From assembly GCA_002189035.1 (NCBI GenBank), contig CM007989.1, positions 124,001-188,000 on the forward strand: a stretch of DNA of 64,000 nucleotides. Direction: 5' to 3'. This DNA is from Utricularia gibba (lineage: Eukaryota > Streptophyta > Magnoliopsida > Lamiales > Lentibulariaceae). The position numbers and the translations under genes were made by a program. The stretch's first letter is position 1. Every line of letters starts with the position of its first letter. Shown piece after piece: positions 34,342 through 45,448 of this stretch. The notes below the pieces were generated by a model. That model ran no database searches, was not told the DNA's origin, and saw only the letters and a program-made list of their open reading frames with translations.

Positions 34342-36825
34342 ATGTTGTCATCCTCGCCAAACTCGCTCACTCTCTTCCACACCCGTCGCCGGTTTTCTCC
34401 ATTCGCCACCTATGACCCTTGCTCTCTCCGCCGACACTTTACCTGCGCTTCGTCGCTCTCGGAGCGGGAGGTCGCAGGGGATGCCACCGGCGATGGGATC
34501 TTTCTTCGCACTCACAACGCTAAGTCCACCTCCACTGTTCTCCGGCATTTATCACCCAGTGATCAGCTACCGGAACCGAAATGTGAAGCAGATGCGATTT
34601 TTCTCGAAAAAGATAAGGATAAGATGCTTGAATTTTCACTTGATAAGAGAACCCCACAGTTTCCTGGTTCCGTTTATCTAGATTCTTCAACTTCTCAAGC
34701 TCAAAGAATTCTCAGCGGTGGAGGAGACAGTTCCGACTTACACGAGGGTGATATTGGCAATGGAATGCTTATAAGAGCTCTCGAAATTCGGAGAAAAGTG
34801 ACTGTGGAGGTTTTCAAGGACTGCATGAAAAAGGGCAAGTTTGGGATCACTTATTCTGAAAACTTGGTTTCCCAAATACCTGAATTCATAGATTTTGCTA
34901 TGATTAAGGCGGTTTCTCTCAAGAACTCAGCCGAATTCTCGCGCTCCTCGTTTAACGTTCGAGCAAGGGCGTTCATTGATGCATCTGGAGTTGTGCCTCT
35001 TATAAGGTATAGGGCTATATGTGGAGAAGATCCATTTTCTCTACCAAAATGCTGTCTGTCTCAATGCAAAGTCTGTGTATCTTCCTTTGTTTTATTTTGA
35101 ATTTCTGTCCAGGTGGCTGAAGCACAACTCGCTATCCTATCCACAAATTGGGAAGCTGATTGTGAGATCTGGAGGAAACTTTGGTATCATAAGGCAGTTG
35201 GCAGAATGGTTGAAGTCCATACATGTGAAGGGTAGGTACATCGGAGTGACATTGACTCGAGTTGAGGGAAATGTCTTGGAACGTAACATAGAAGATTTGA
35301 GTGAGATTGTTGAGTATCTGGAGAATAATGGTGTTAGAAGTGACTGGATGGGTTATGTGATCAGTAGATGCCCTGAGATATTGACCTTTAGCCTGAAAGA
35401 ACTGCGAAATCGCACTGAATTCTTTCTGAGAATGGGAATGGATAAGAATGACTTTGGAACTATGGTGTTTGACTGTCCAAAGGTGCTTGGTTACCTCTCC
35501 ATGGAAGAGATGAACCGGAAGGTTGCTATTGTTTTTGAGTATTTTCTTGAGTCAGAAGAATTCTGGGAACACCTTTGGTTACATAAAGTTCTTTATTCGT
35601 ATGCCCAGGTTATGTACTTGAAGGAATTTGGACTCAGTGACGAGGATATGGGCCGCTTATTAGCACATAAACCTCAGCTGATGGCATGCAGCATTGAGGA
35701 AAGATGGATGCCCCTCGTAAAGTACTTTTACTACCTTGGGGTTTCTAAAGATGGGATGCGGAGAATTCTTACTGTCAAACCGATTATTTTCTGCATTGAT
35801 CTTGAAAGCACCATTGTGCCAAAGGTTTTGCCTTTATATAGTAACATTCATCAAATTTATGCTTTTTTTTCGCTTCAGTTTTATTCTTGATCTTATATTT
35901 TGTTGCCTCCTTCAAGGTAAATTTTTTACGAGATATTGGTGTCACAGAAGATGCACTGGGAGGTGTCCTTGTCAAGTTTCCCTCTGTCATGACTTATAGT
36001 CTCTACAAGAAAATACGCCCTTTGGTACCATTTTTTTTTCTAATGCATGCGAACTTTTCTTTTGTGGTGAATGCAAACTTTGGCCCTGTTCCTTATATCA
36101 TATGCTTTCTTCAAAGTTTTGTATTCCATATTTAAATTTTGCATGGCACTTATCAAAGCCTGCCTTACTGTAAAAATTTGCAAAGAAATACTGCATTTTC
36201 ATGTTTTTTATGCTTCTTCTGGCCGATGCTCATTGAGTTGGTTTTAATGGCTTGGTAGGTCATTTTCTTGATCGCAAATGCTGGAGTTTCTCAAAATGAT
36301 GTGGGGAAGGTGATAGCTTTAGCTCCAGAGCTCCTGGGATGCAGCATTCCGCACAAACTGGACCTCAATGTGAAATATTTCTTGTCCCTAGGCATCAGAC
36401 TTCCTGTGTTGGGCAACATGATTTCAGACTTCCCTCACTGCTATGCTACAACATCGATGTGCTTCGTCCCAAATATAGGTATTTGAGGCGTGTGATGGTG
36501 CGACCTTTGCAGGATCTTATCGAGTTCCCCAGGTCTGCACTGGGAACACAACCTTACACCTTCCTGAGACATAGATGTCAAATAATGATGCTTGTTTGTG
36601 GCAATTGCATCACAGGTTCTTTAGCTATTCACTGGAGGAGCGAATCATCCCCGGCATAAGATCATGGTGGAGAACCGGGTTAACTTTAAGCTCCGTTACA
36701 TGCTGAAGAGCACGGACGAGGACTTCGACGCCAGAGTGAAGGAAGCCGTAGACAGACGACGAAGATTCGAGTGTGGTTTAATAGAACATCCCGCATCAGA
36801 TTCTGAAGCTGACCCTGCCTACTGA
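34342..36825 (+). CDS. MTERF2: transcription termination factor mTERF2, chloroplastic (EMB2219-like); two apparent single-base deletions
   Basis: Six exons: 34342-35006, 35113-35521, 35609-35824, 35917-36024, 36259-36532, 36616-36825, about 627 residues. The first about 60 residues are a plastid transit peptide. A linker follows, then a run of mTERF repeats with the helix-Pro pattern (VEYLENNGVRSDWMGYVI, ISRCPEILTFSL, DFGTMVFDCPKVLGY, GRLLAHKPQLMAC, GMRRILTVKPIIFC, LGGVLVKFPSVMTYSL, VIALAPELLGCSI). The end LRPKYRYLRRVMVRPLQDL matches Arabidopsis mTERF2, an essential plastid RNA factor. Single bases are missing at 36432-36434 (CCC) and 36649-36652 (CCCC); adding one base each restores DFPSLLCYNID and IIPRHKIMVENRV. 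Intron 2 is only 87 bases and in frame. Confidence 0.95.
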
Positions 36826-37075
36826 ACACCAAATGAAACCGCTGTCACTCGCCCAGGTGGACAGGGAAACTGTAAAGCTTTACTTTAAAGTTAATAGATA
36901 TTTTTTTGAATATATAGCATGAAATTTCAACGAGCCTTGTGTCCAAGTGACATGCACCATAATCACAAGGGTTCCCATGGTTTTACACAGCTTTTCGATT
37001 TCAGGTTTTCAAAATCTCAAATCCAAACTCCCAAATAATAAATGAGATATGCCATGAAGTTTCCAGACGTCGAAG

Positions 37076-40000
37076 CTACTGAAGGCCAAGGCGGCATATG
37101 GGATTTCTTTTGACGAGGCTGAGATCGACCTGCCCAAAGTACCAGTGCAGGAGTGAACGAAGATGGACGGAGAACGAGCAAGAGTTTTAGTTATACCTTA
37201 TGGCCAGCAAGATCTCGGATGTTGTCGATCCCGTATAGAATCATTGTAGGCCTGAATGGGAGGCAGACAAACAAAGAGTTCAGCATTGCGGCATAGCTTC
37301 AGTCTGCAGTTGCTGCAGCTATGACGATACCACATTACCTTTCAAGAGAAAGCCCCCATGCTATCACCTGAACATCTTCAGGTAGCCCCATCGGCCGTAG
37401 CATTTCAGGTCTAAACATGCCCGAGTTTCCGATCTCGACCCACTTCTGTAAACCTTCATGGTAACTTGAGCGCCACAAGAAAAACTCATTAGCCCACAGT
37501 CCTATGTTACAAGTATTTGGGGGTACAGGAAATCACCTGAAGATTTCCATGCTTGGTTCGGTGTAAGGATTGTAAGCAGGCTTGAACTTCAGCTTGGACA
37601 TTCCTAATATCCATGGAAACGGTAAAGAAAAAAATTAATTATACAGTGATCACAGAAACCTCGTATGCGAATCAAAAGCTGTTGTACCGATTCGAGAAAA
37701 GAATGCATGAAGAACTCCAATCAAGTGACCAAGGGTGAGGCCACGATCGCAAATTAAGCCTATAACCATAGGACATCAGTATTTATTAAAAAACAGTTGA
37801 ATGTATTCGGTGAAGTACAAATACCTTCTATTTGATGGAATTCTGCCAGATGAGTTCGATCCACTGCTTCATTTCTGAAAACCAGGTCTATCGAATAGTA
37901 TTTCTTTGGCTCAAATTTTACCTGATGAAAGCATAAATTATAAGTGAAGACATGCTGATCAAAGTAGCGTAAAAAGATACATAGGTTTATGCTAACCTTA
38001 GCTAGTTCATACAGCATTCTAGCAGAAACAGCCGTTGTATGTGTCCGTAGAACATTTTTGTTTGCTTCCTCTCTCTTCCACTCACAGCCATAGCTAGAAA
38101 ACACAAAAATTTTATGGCTTCGGTTCAAGTATTCAATGAAAAAGTAGCAGAGTTTTTAACCACATCATCAAGCCAATGAACAAACTCAAGAACATAAAAA
38201 TGCATTTGACCTACCCCTTGGATCCATAGCCCCCAGACTCGTGAATTGTTTTGACCCTCTCAATATAGTCTTCTGGTAGTGATTGTGTTGTTGAAGGCTC
38301 TGTTAAGTACTTCCACCCATAAGAAAAAAGGGGAACCCAGCCCAAAACATAAGCACAAGTTTATATTTGAATCAAACCTTCCAAAAAGAAAGTATCATGT
38401 GAATCACGAGCTGGGTGTTGCTGTGGCTGGAAGAGAGAATCGAAATTCCAGAAGCTGAAGCCACAAATTACAAAACAAGAAAATGTCATTAAAGCACTAA
38501 AAGGAGACAATGGTGAAGACAGGTGACCATAGATGTGAGAGCACACCTGCTCTCCACGTATTGGTTGGTTGGCATCTCCTCAAAACTGCATTACAAAATC
38601 AAACATTAATGCTAACAACGCTTGAGTAGGTAAAGTAAGCACAGCATAGCATACCCCATCTGAAGGAAAATCTTTCGAAACTGGTCACTTACCTGCAATA
38701 AAATATATAGACGTAACCAGTTGAGAGAAGCAGATACAATTATTTGAAATTGTAAAACATTTTGTCAGAAGCCTCCAGCGTCTAGGGGGGGTAAAAATGT
38801 TTTACGAGATGGCATGCCTTATGTAATGGATGAAAGTGGCCTCCCTCAGTTGGCTGGCCCTTCGCATCGAAATTATACTCTTTGAATTCGAGATCCTTCC
38901 ATTCACCCCTTCAATTGAAGGAAACAGAAACAGTGAGCCAAAAAAATGAAGTCAAAGTAATTCTGAACAATGAACTGCACAAAAAGAGCAAACGGAAGTA
39001 TCACCTCTGTAAATTCTCTCGAGTTAAATCAGTAGCGACTCTTTTTCTTTTTGGTGCGTAGTTGGGACCCTTTCTAACAGAGTAGCCTTTCCAAGTTCTA
39101 ACATGAAAAAAGTACAAAAAACATGAAGAAGATGACAAAACTTAGTACGAACACCGTAAAAACCTGGAATGAGATGCATATAATCATGAAAAATATCAGG
39201 TCAGAAGACAATGGTCACTACAGATAATTACTGTGAAATAATGAGTTTCCTTCGCTTTAGAGAGTCGACATCTTCTGCATTAACAGCCTGCAATTCAACC
39301 GCAGATATTAGATGTAAAGCAAATTTGCAAAAGCAAGCGTGCATAACCATTTAAATGAGATTAAAAGCTGCAAATCACTTCTCACCTCTCCGTTCTGTAT
39401 TTGCATTAACAAATCTCTCACTTTGTCACTTACGTGTTCAACCTATAAATGTGTGAAAAGTTTCTAACTGTTACACTTCTCATTGATAAAATTACATCCC
39501 AATGTAAAGCAAATTCCTGGATACCTAAATAATATCAAAATTACCTTCCGAGAAACTTCAGACTTTCCCATTTCAATCCATTTATTTTTTATGGCCTGCG
39601 TGCTGCCTATTTTGTACATTGAGGCCTTCATCTTTTCCTGGGAAGTTTAAACAATCAGCCCCACAAGAATGGAGCGCATCCTGGTTCAATTCAGGAAAGA
39701 ATGAAATATATGAATTTATTACCTCAACATCATTTGGCAATCGTGATTCGAATATTTTCTGTACAGAGAATCACCACATGGGACATCTCCGTCACTCACA
39801 AAACCAAGTCATAAATCAGGAAACGTTATCAAGCTACCTGTAAACCTTCTCTCGTGATGCCTTCTGGAGGTACAGACATGAAAAGTTGCACTTCGGGAGA
39901 GCCAAACTTTGCATAAAGCTCACCTTCCTGGGTAAGAACCCATTTCTCCCTCTTTATATCCTGGAGATTTCAAATACTTCATCAACAGATAAAATCATCA

Positions 40001-40440
40001 ACTTCCCGTAAATTCATTATTTCATCGGAAATGTACCATTGAACGCAACATTGAAAACGAAATTAAACATCGAATCAAACATATGGATCTGTTTCCTATA
40101 ACGAGATTCTACATAATTATTTCTCCAAGTGAAGTTTTTTAGTTGAATCTCGTTCAAGATCACTACAAGTTTACATCAAAATGCCGAAACAGCCATGTTA
40201 CCGCAACTAACTCCAGTATTCCATATAACCTACTTCAAACACTGCGGCATTCCCCTTTCCGTTTAACTCAAAAGAATAAGAATGAACACTAGCCTTTGCA
40301 TCGACGAGACCAAAGCCATTGAGGCTTTTGATGATATTGACGATCTCATTGTGGTTGATTCCCTTCTCTTCAGAAAACTTACCAGAGTCAGAAATTTCTT
40401 CATTGCTCTGTAGATAACCAAGAACCGCTTCTTCTGCCAT
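37076..40440 (-). CDS. phenylalanine--tRNA ligase alpha subunit, cytosolic
   Basis: Nineteen exons: 40440-40294, 39960-39838, 39758-39723, 39637-39545, 39442-39386, 39287-39232, 39097-39005, 38908-38818, 38692-38655, 38585-38547, 38454-38378, 38299-38215, 38093-37997, 37921-37825, 37759-37688, 37603-37537, 37464-37339, 37251-37197, 37129-37076. They join without a frame break to 500 residues. The N-terminal winged-helix region ([16 protein letters not shown]) is followed by a class II core: motif 1 area [17 protein letters not shown], motif 2 [24 protein letters not shown], motif 3 [16 protein letters not shown]. It pairs with the beta subunit to charge tRNA-Phe. Introns 1 and 8 begin GC (AAG|GCTAGT and AAG|GCATGC). 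Confidence 0.96.
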
Positions 40441-40706
40441 TGAAGACACACCGGCGCAGCAAACCGTATCTCAGCGCCGCCGCAGAAAAGCCGAACGCAG
40501 AGAAATGACCAAGGGGAATGACTTCTTTTTTTTTCTTTGTTTATCTAAACTAAATGGGCCGGGCCATTCCCCACCGGAGTATCCAATTCAATAGCCCAAA
40601 TATGAAGAAGCTGTTGAAAAAAATCTGGGTGATCATTCTGGGTAGGGGGAATTGCGTGTTCTCCAGCAGAAATCGTATTCTGATTTCTGATCGGAAGAGT
40701 TCGAGT
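40441..40706. promoter_or_regulatory. short divergent promoter, PheRS alpha (-) and BTB gene (+)
   Basis: 266 bases between two outward-facing start codons, with a T-rich patch at 40524-40540. An in-frame ATG at 40602 could extend the BTB protein. No TATA box recognised; likely a shared bidirectional promoter. Confidence 0.5.
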
Positions 40707-42323
40707 ATGATCAGCGGTGGCGGTGCACTGAAGAAGACTCAGCGCGTCGGCAGCGGCGGCCGTCTTTGTGCTGAGATTGATTCCTCCTACGACGGCGGAG
40801 ACCTGCCGGAATGCTCTCACAAGCAAATCACACTCCGCCGCTCGCCTTCTCTTTCCCTCCTCCCCGTCGCGTCGACGGTGGCCGGAGGATTCAATGACTC
40901 GGTTACTGCGGACGTTATCCTTCGCCTTATCCCCGATCAGAATGAGGTGCCTCCCGATTTCGTCTCCTCCATGGAGCAATCGGAAATTCAGATCTATCTT
41001 CATTCCAACGTTCTTCGCCGCTCGAAGTACTTTGCCGCGCTTTTATCTGATCGTTGGCAGCAGCTGAGTGGGTCGGCATCTGATAATTCTAAAACCAGCT
41101 CCAAATTTCACCGATTTAAGCTTCATGTTCCGGCTACTTCTGAATCCGTGAACCAATATTTAACTGTGCTGAAGCTTCACTACACTGATGATGTATTGTC
41201 TTCGGTTCAGAGTGTAAACACCGCTCTTGATTTGCTTCCTGTAGCACTTGAATTACTCTTTGAAGACTGTATCAAAGCTTGTGTGCGATTCCTTGAGGCC
41301 GTGCCTTGGACCGAAGAAGAGGAAAAGAAAGTATTGAGTTTAGTTCCTCTCATGAGTGATGATGAGGCAAAGGAGCTTCTTGAGAGGATGTATCCAGTTA
41401 AAAGCGATCTATCTGAGGAAATGCTTCATGGGTTGATCCTCTCCGCGATTCACAATCATCCAAACATGTGTTTTGCCAAGGCATTTGTGGCCAAGCTTCT
41501 AAGGGAATTTTCTTCTAAGGAGTCGGCAAGAAGAGTCCTGGATAAGGCGTTTGAGAAGAGTTTGAGGGTTGTGAAACAGTCGCTGGAAGAGTACTCTAGT
41601 CCTGATTTTCGAGGTGATCATAACGAAACGGAGGCAATTCAGAGATTGAATTTGCACACTGCTATGACAAATGGGAAGCATCTATTGTGGCTGGTTGAAA
41701 GGATGATCGAACTTAAAGTGGCGGATACAGCCGTGAAGATCTGGAGTGAGCAGTCATCACTCACAGCTGATCTACAGAGAGCTTTTCGTGATGATTCCTG
41801 GAGAAACATCGTTCCAAGCCTCCCTGCAGTTGTTCTTCGGTGCACCAGCAAGCTAGCAAATGCTGTTGCCTCTGGAAATATTTTAGCCAATAGACAGGTA
41901 TGAACCCCATTCCCTGTCCTTGATGAGATTTTGAAATTCATAAATGTGAAATGAGTCACACACAATCATTGTTTTTGCTAAAAGTTAGGATTTATTCCAT
42001 TGAAAGGTGAACAAAGAATGTTTTCATTACCCTTCATTGGATAGGTGAGAATGAAGCTTGTGAAGGAGTGGCTTCCAGTTTTGATCATATGCAAGGATGG
42101 AGTTTTACCTATCGGAGGGCCGAGTAACAAATCTCTCTACTCGGAGCTGGAGGAAACATTTCTGGGAATCATATCCACCCTCTCCCTATCAACAGCACAG
42201 GAGCTACTCCTCCAGTGTCTTAGCTTCTCGACGCGCAATGTGGATGACTGCCCTCACTTGGTTTCCGCCTTCACCACTTGGTTTCGCCGTGCCAACCTTC
42301 CGGCCATCGACGGGCTGCTTTGA
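40707..42323 (+). CDS. BTB/POZ domain protein (At3g05675/At1g63850-like)
   Basis: Two exons, 40707-41897 and 42045-42323, giving 489 residues. After a Ser-rich start (MISGGGALKKTQRV) comes a BTB/POZ domain (TADVILRLIPDQ, IYLHSNVLRRSKYFAALLSDRW, TVLKLHYTDDV) and a long helical C-terminal region (CIKACVRFLEAVPWTEEEE, LLWLVERMIELKVAD, LVKEWLPVLIICKDG). Plant relatives are presumed CUL3 substrate adaptors, though this branch lacks NPH3 motifs and its targets are unknown. The ATG at 40707 was preferred because relatives start near there; the frame is open upstream to 40554. Confidence 0.88.
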
Positions 42324-42838
42324 AACCACAAACTGGATTTCCAGGCCATTCAGGTAGAGAGCAAGCTGTGCTTCAGTTTTCCTTTTTCTTCTGCCGGTCT
42401 CAGTGAAAGCGAAGTTTGCAGTTTCCTTGCTGTGGATCACCGTCGTCGAGTGACTCGAGGTGCACAACTGCAAAGCTTTCTGTGCACTAATCGTCTTATA
42501 ACTTGTAACCGGACCTTTTCTGTGCTGTGTTTTGTTGTGTACTACCTGTTTACAATGTAAATTAAAATATTAAGATGTAAAAAATGCCCACGTGTTTTCC
42601 CATTATTTATTTATTTATTTATTTTTTTAACCATTAAAAGTACCGTCTCTTCCATTGGGCTGTCGTAGTCGCCTCGCCTGCAAAACTTACTTCATTTGGG
42701 AGTTAGAGTTCAGAGATCAGCGAGGTCTTGAACTTCAGCATTCTGCTCTTCTGGTTCTTGGTTGTGAGGGCTGAAGATGAAGCTAAGGTGCTGAACTTTC
42801 TCTTTCTCCGAATCCATTCGCCGAGATAAGAAAAAAAA
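42324..42838. other. BTB 3' region and AGB1 leader
   Basis: Contains an ATTT repeat at 42605-42625 and presumptive untranslated sequence. No other gene seen. Confidence 0.6.
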
Positions 42839-44865
42839 ATGTCAGTTGCTGAGTTGAGGGAGCGACATATTGCTGCGGCGGAAACCGCTGAAGCTCTCAG
42901 AGAAAGGTTGAAGCAGAAGCGTTGTCTTCTTCTGGACAGTGATGGTTCGAATCTAACGTAGCTTTGCTGATTTTTTTTTTCTGTAATTTGTTTTAAGATC
43001 AATGTTATGAGTAGACGAGTGCTTAATGTTCTTCAAGCGTGTGGCTCTGCCTCTAGATCTGTTTCATATGGTGGGAATTATCTCCTCTGCATTTTTTTTT
43101 TAATTTTATCTCAGTTGCGGGTTACGCGCGCTCGCAGGGGAGGACTCCTGTGACCTTTGGTACCACTGACCTCGTTTGTTGCCGGACTTTGCAGGGACAC
43201 ACTGGAAAGGTAGGCCGTGCGTTCCTTTTCGATGTTTTTTGAATATCGATACACTTGTTGTTTTGTGCCTGTAATGTGTGTAGTTTACTGAACTTCTCTT
43301 TTCTATCACTCGATTTCGTGGTCAGACTTCTTCTCGGTGAATGTGCATCAATTTATAGATGCACTAATGGATAATTAGTTTGCCAGTCGTTCAATCTGTT
43401 TGTTTTTAACTCTCGTTTGGGACTTGTAGACTGGGTCTGGAGCTACATTTCTTAAAATTTGTTTAGGAATCAAGTTGCTGTGGGTAATTTCAGGTTTATT
43501 CACTCGACTGGACTCCTGAAAAAAATCGCATTGTAAGTGCATCTCAAGATGGCAGATTAATAGTATGGAACGCTCTGACAAGCCAGAAGACTCATGCAAT
43601 CAAGCTACATTGTTCATGGGTTATGACCTGTGCCTTCTCGCCGAGTGGTCAATCCGTTGCATGTGGTGGCCTAGATAGCATGTGCTCTGTTTTTAACTTG
43701 AGCTCCCAAAATGATAGGGATGGGAATCTGCCGGTCTCCAGAATGCTGAGTGGGCATAAGGGTTATGTATCTTCCTGCCAGTATGTTCCAGATGGGGATA
43801 CTCATTTGATTACTGCTTCGGGGGATCGAACATGTGTGCTGTGGGATATAACGACAGGATTGAGGACCGCCATGTACGGAGGTGAATTTCAGTCTGGTCA
43901 TGAAAAGATGTTTTAAGGTATGCTCCACGCTTTCTTCTGTTGATTTTCCTTTCCTGCTATCATAAACATTGATAGTTCTCTTCTGATTCAGTGTCTCAAT
44001 TAATGGATGCAATTGTCGAATGTTTGTGTCTGGTTCATGTGATCACACGGCCCGACTCTGGGATACTCGTGTTGCAAGTCGAGCTGTTCGCACGTTTCAT
44101 GGCCATGATGGAGATGTCAATTCTGTCAAGTTCTTTCCAGATGGGAACAGGTTTGGAACAGGGTCAGATGATGGAACATGTAGATTATTTGATATTAGAA
44201 CTGGCCACCAGCTGCAGGTGTATGGCCAACCACATACTAGCAATGAAGTTCCTCATGTAACCTCTATTGCATTTTCCATATCTGGCCGCCTTCTCTTTGC
44301 TTCGTATGACAATGGAGATTGCCTCGTCTGGGACACACTGTTAGCACAGGTATATTGGAGAGTGGTTAATCGTGGGCTGCATACTTGACAAGTGAAAATT
44401 TACGTATATTAATTTGATTAAAAAAGATGCTTTTCCATGTTTATAGGCTGTTCTGAACTTGGGAACCTTTCGAAATTCCCATGACGCCCGGGTCAGCTGC
44501 CTTGGACTCTCAGCTGATGGAAGTGCCTTATGTACAGGAAGCTGGGATACCAAACTCAAGGTCAATATATCATATATGCATATTTGTTTCTTCTCATCTT
44601 TCACATGTTTTCACGCAAAAGTAGCACAGAGAATACTGGTTGCTTCATCACAACCAGTAAGCTTAGCACATCAACTCCAGTCATTTACCCAAGTTGGAGT
44701 CAAATAAACCTTGAAACAAGTTGATGGTGGAATGGTGGAACAATTCCAACTGGGCTTGAGGACACGCATTCCCTTTTCCACACACATTCTCAGGCTTGAG
44801 CTTACTCTCTTTTTCTATGATGCTCGCAGATTTGGGCTTTTGGAGGGTGCAGAACAGTTGTATGA
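42839..44865 (+). CDS. AGB1: heterotrimeric G protein beta subunit (AGB1); one apparent single-base deletion
   Basis: Six exons: 42839-42944, 43115-43209, 43494-43917, 43992-44349, 44447-44560, 44830-44865, 377 residues once one base is restored, the same length as Arabidopsis AGB1. The N-terminal coiled coil ([18 protein letters not shown]) pairs with a gamma subunit. Seven WD40 blades follow, with [38 protein letters not shown] and [19 protein letters not shown]. It ends [11 protein letters not shown]. At 43903-43906 four A stand where five would read SGHEKDVLSVSING; as written, exon 3 meets a stop just before its donor. In all plants AGB1 is conserved and used in immunity and growth signalling, so a pseudogene is unlikely. 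Confidence 0.96.
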
Positions 44866-45448
44866 ATGGCAAGGAGAAAGGGAAACTCTCCTCGCCTGTA
44901 TTTATTTAGTCTTGCTGGCTCCCCCAACTCATGCTGCTGTCGTAACCTGCAACGGATGCGCATGTGAGTGTGTTGTACATGTACTGTACTGCTCTTCTTC
45001 GTCCTCAAACTAGCTTTCTGTTGACGAAAATTGCAGAACTGACTGTCTTCGTGCTTTCAGATCATACCCTAAACTCTAAACCCTGGTTGCTTGTGATCCA
45101 ATTGATCGAGTATTGTTCTCCCAGCCCTGGAAGCGAACACGAAATATGTATATTCACCATAAAAATGTGATACGGTGACGGTACATGAAGCATTTTGAAG
45201 CCAGGAACCCCAAAGCCTCAAAGGCGCACCATGGTCGAGTCTTTTAACAAATATCCTTCTCTGTCGCTTTTTAAGACATTAAAATGAGGTCCAGAGGCAA
45301 GCAGCGGGATGGGCTACCCGCCCCTTGTGGATAACGAACGATCGACCAACTGACGCGGCCACGGTTGCTTCATTCCATTCTGATCCCTATCGGACCAGAT
45401 ATTTCAACCCAAAACCAGTTGGCAGTTCTGGATTCAGCACTGCTACCA
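44866..45448. other. AGB1 3' region and CCS1 promoter
   Basis: No gene seen. The CCS1 frame is open upstream of its chosen start without another ATG of family character. Confidence 0.5.

Noticed and set aside
43903-43906. Programmed ribosomal frameshifting in AGB1 and similar genes
   Set aside because: No slippery heptamer or downstream structure, and the same one-base loss recurs in many unrelated nuclear genes.
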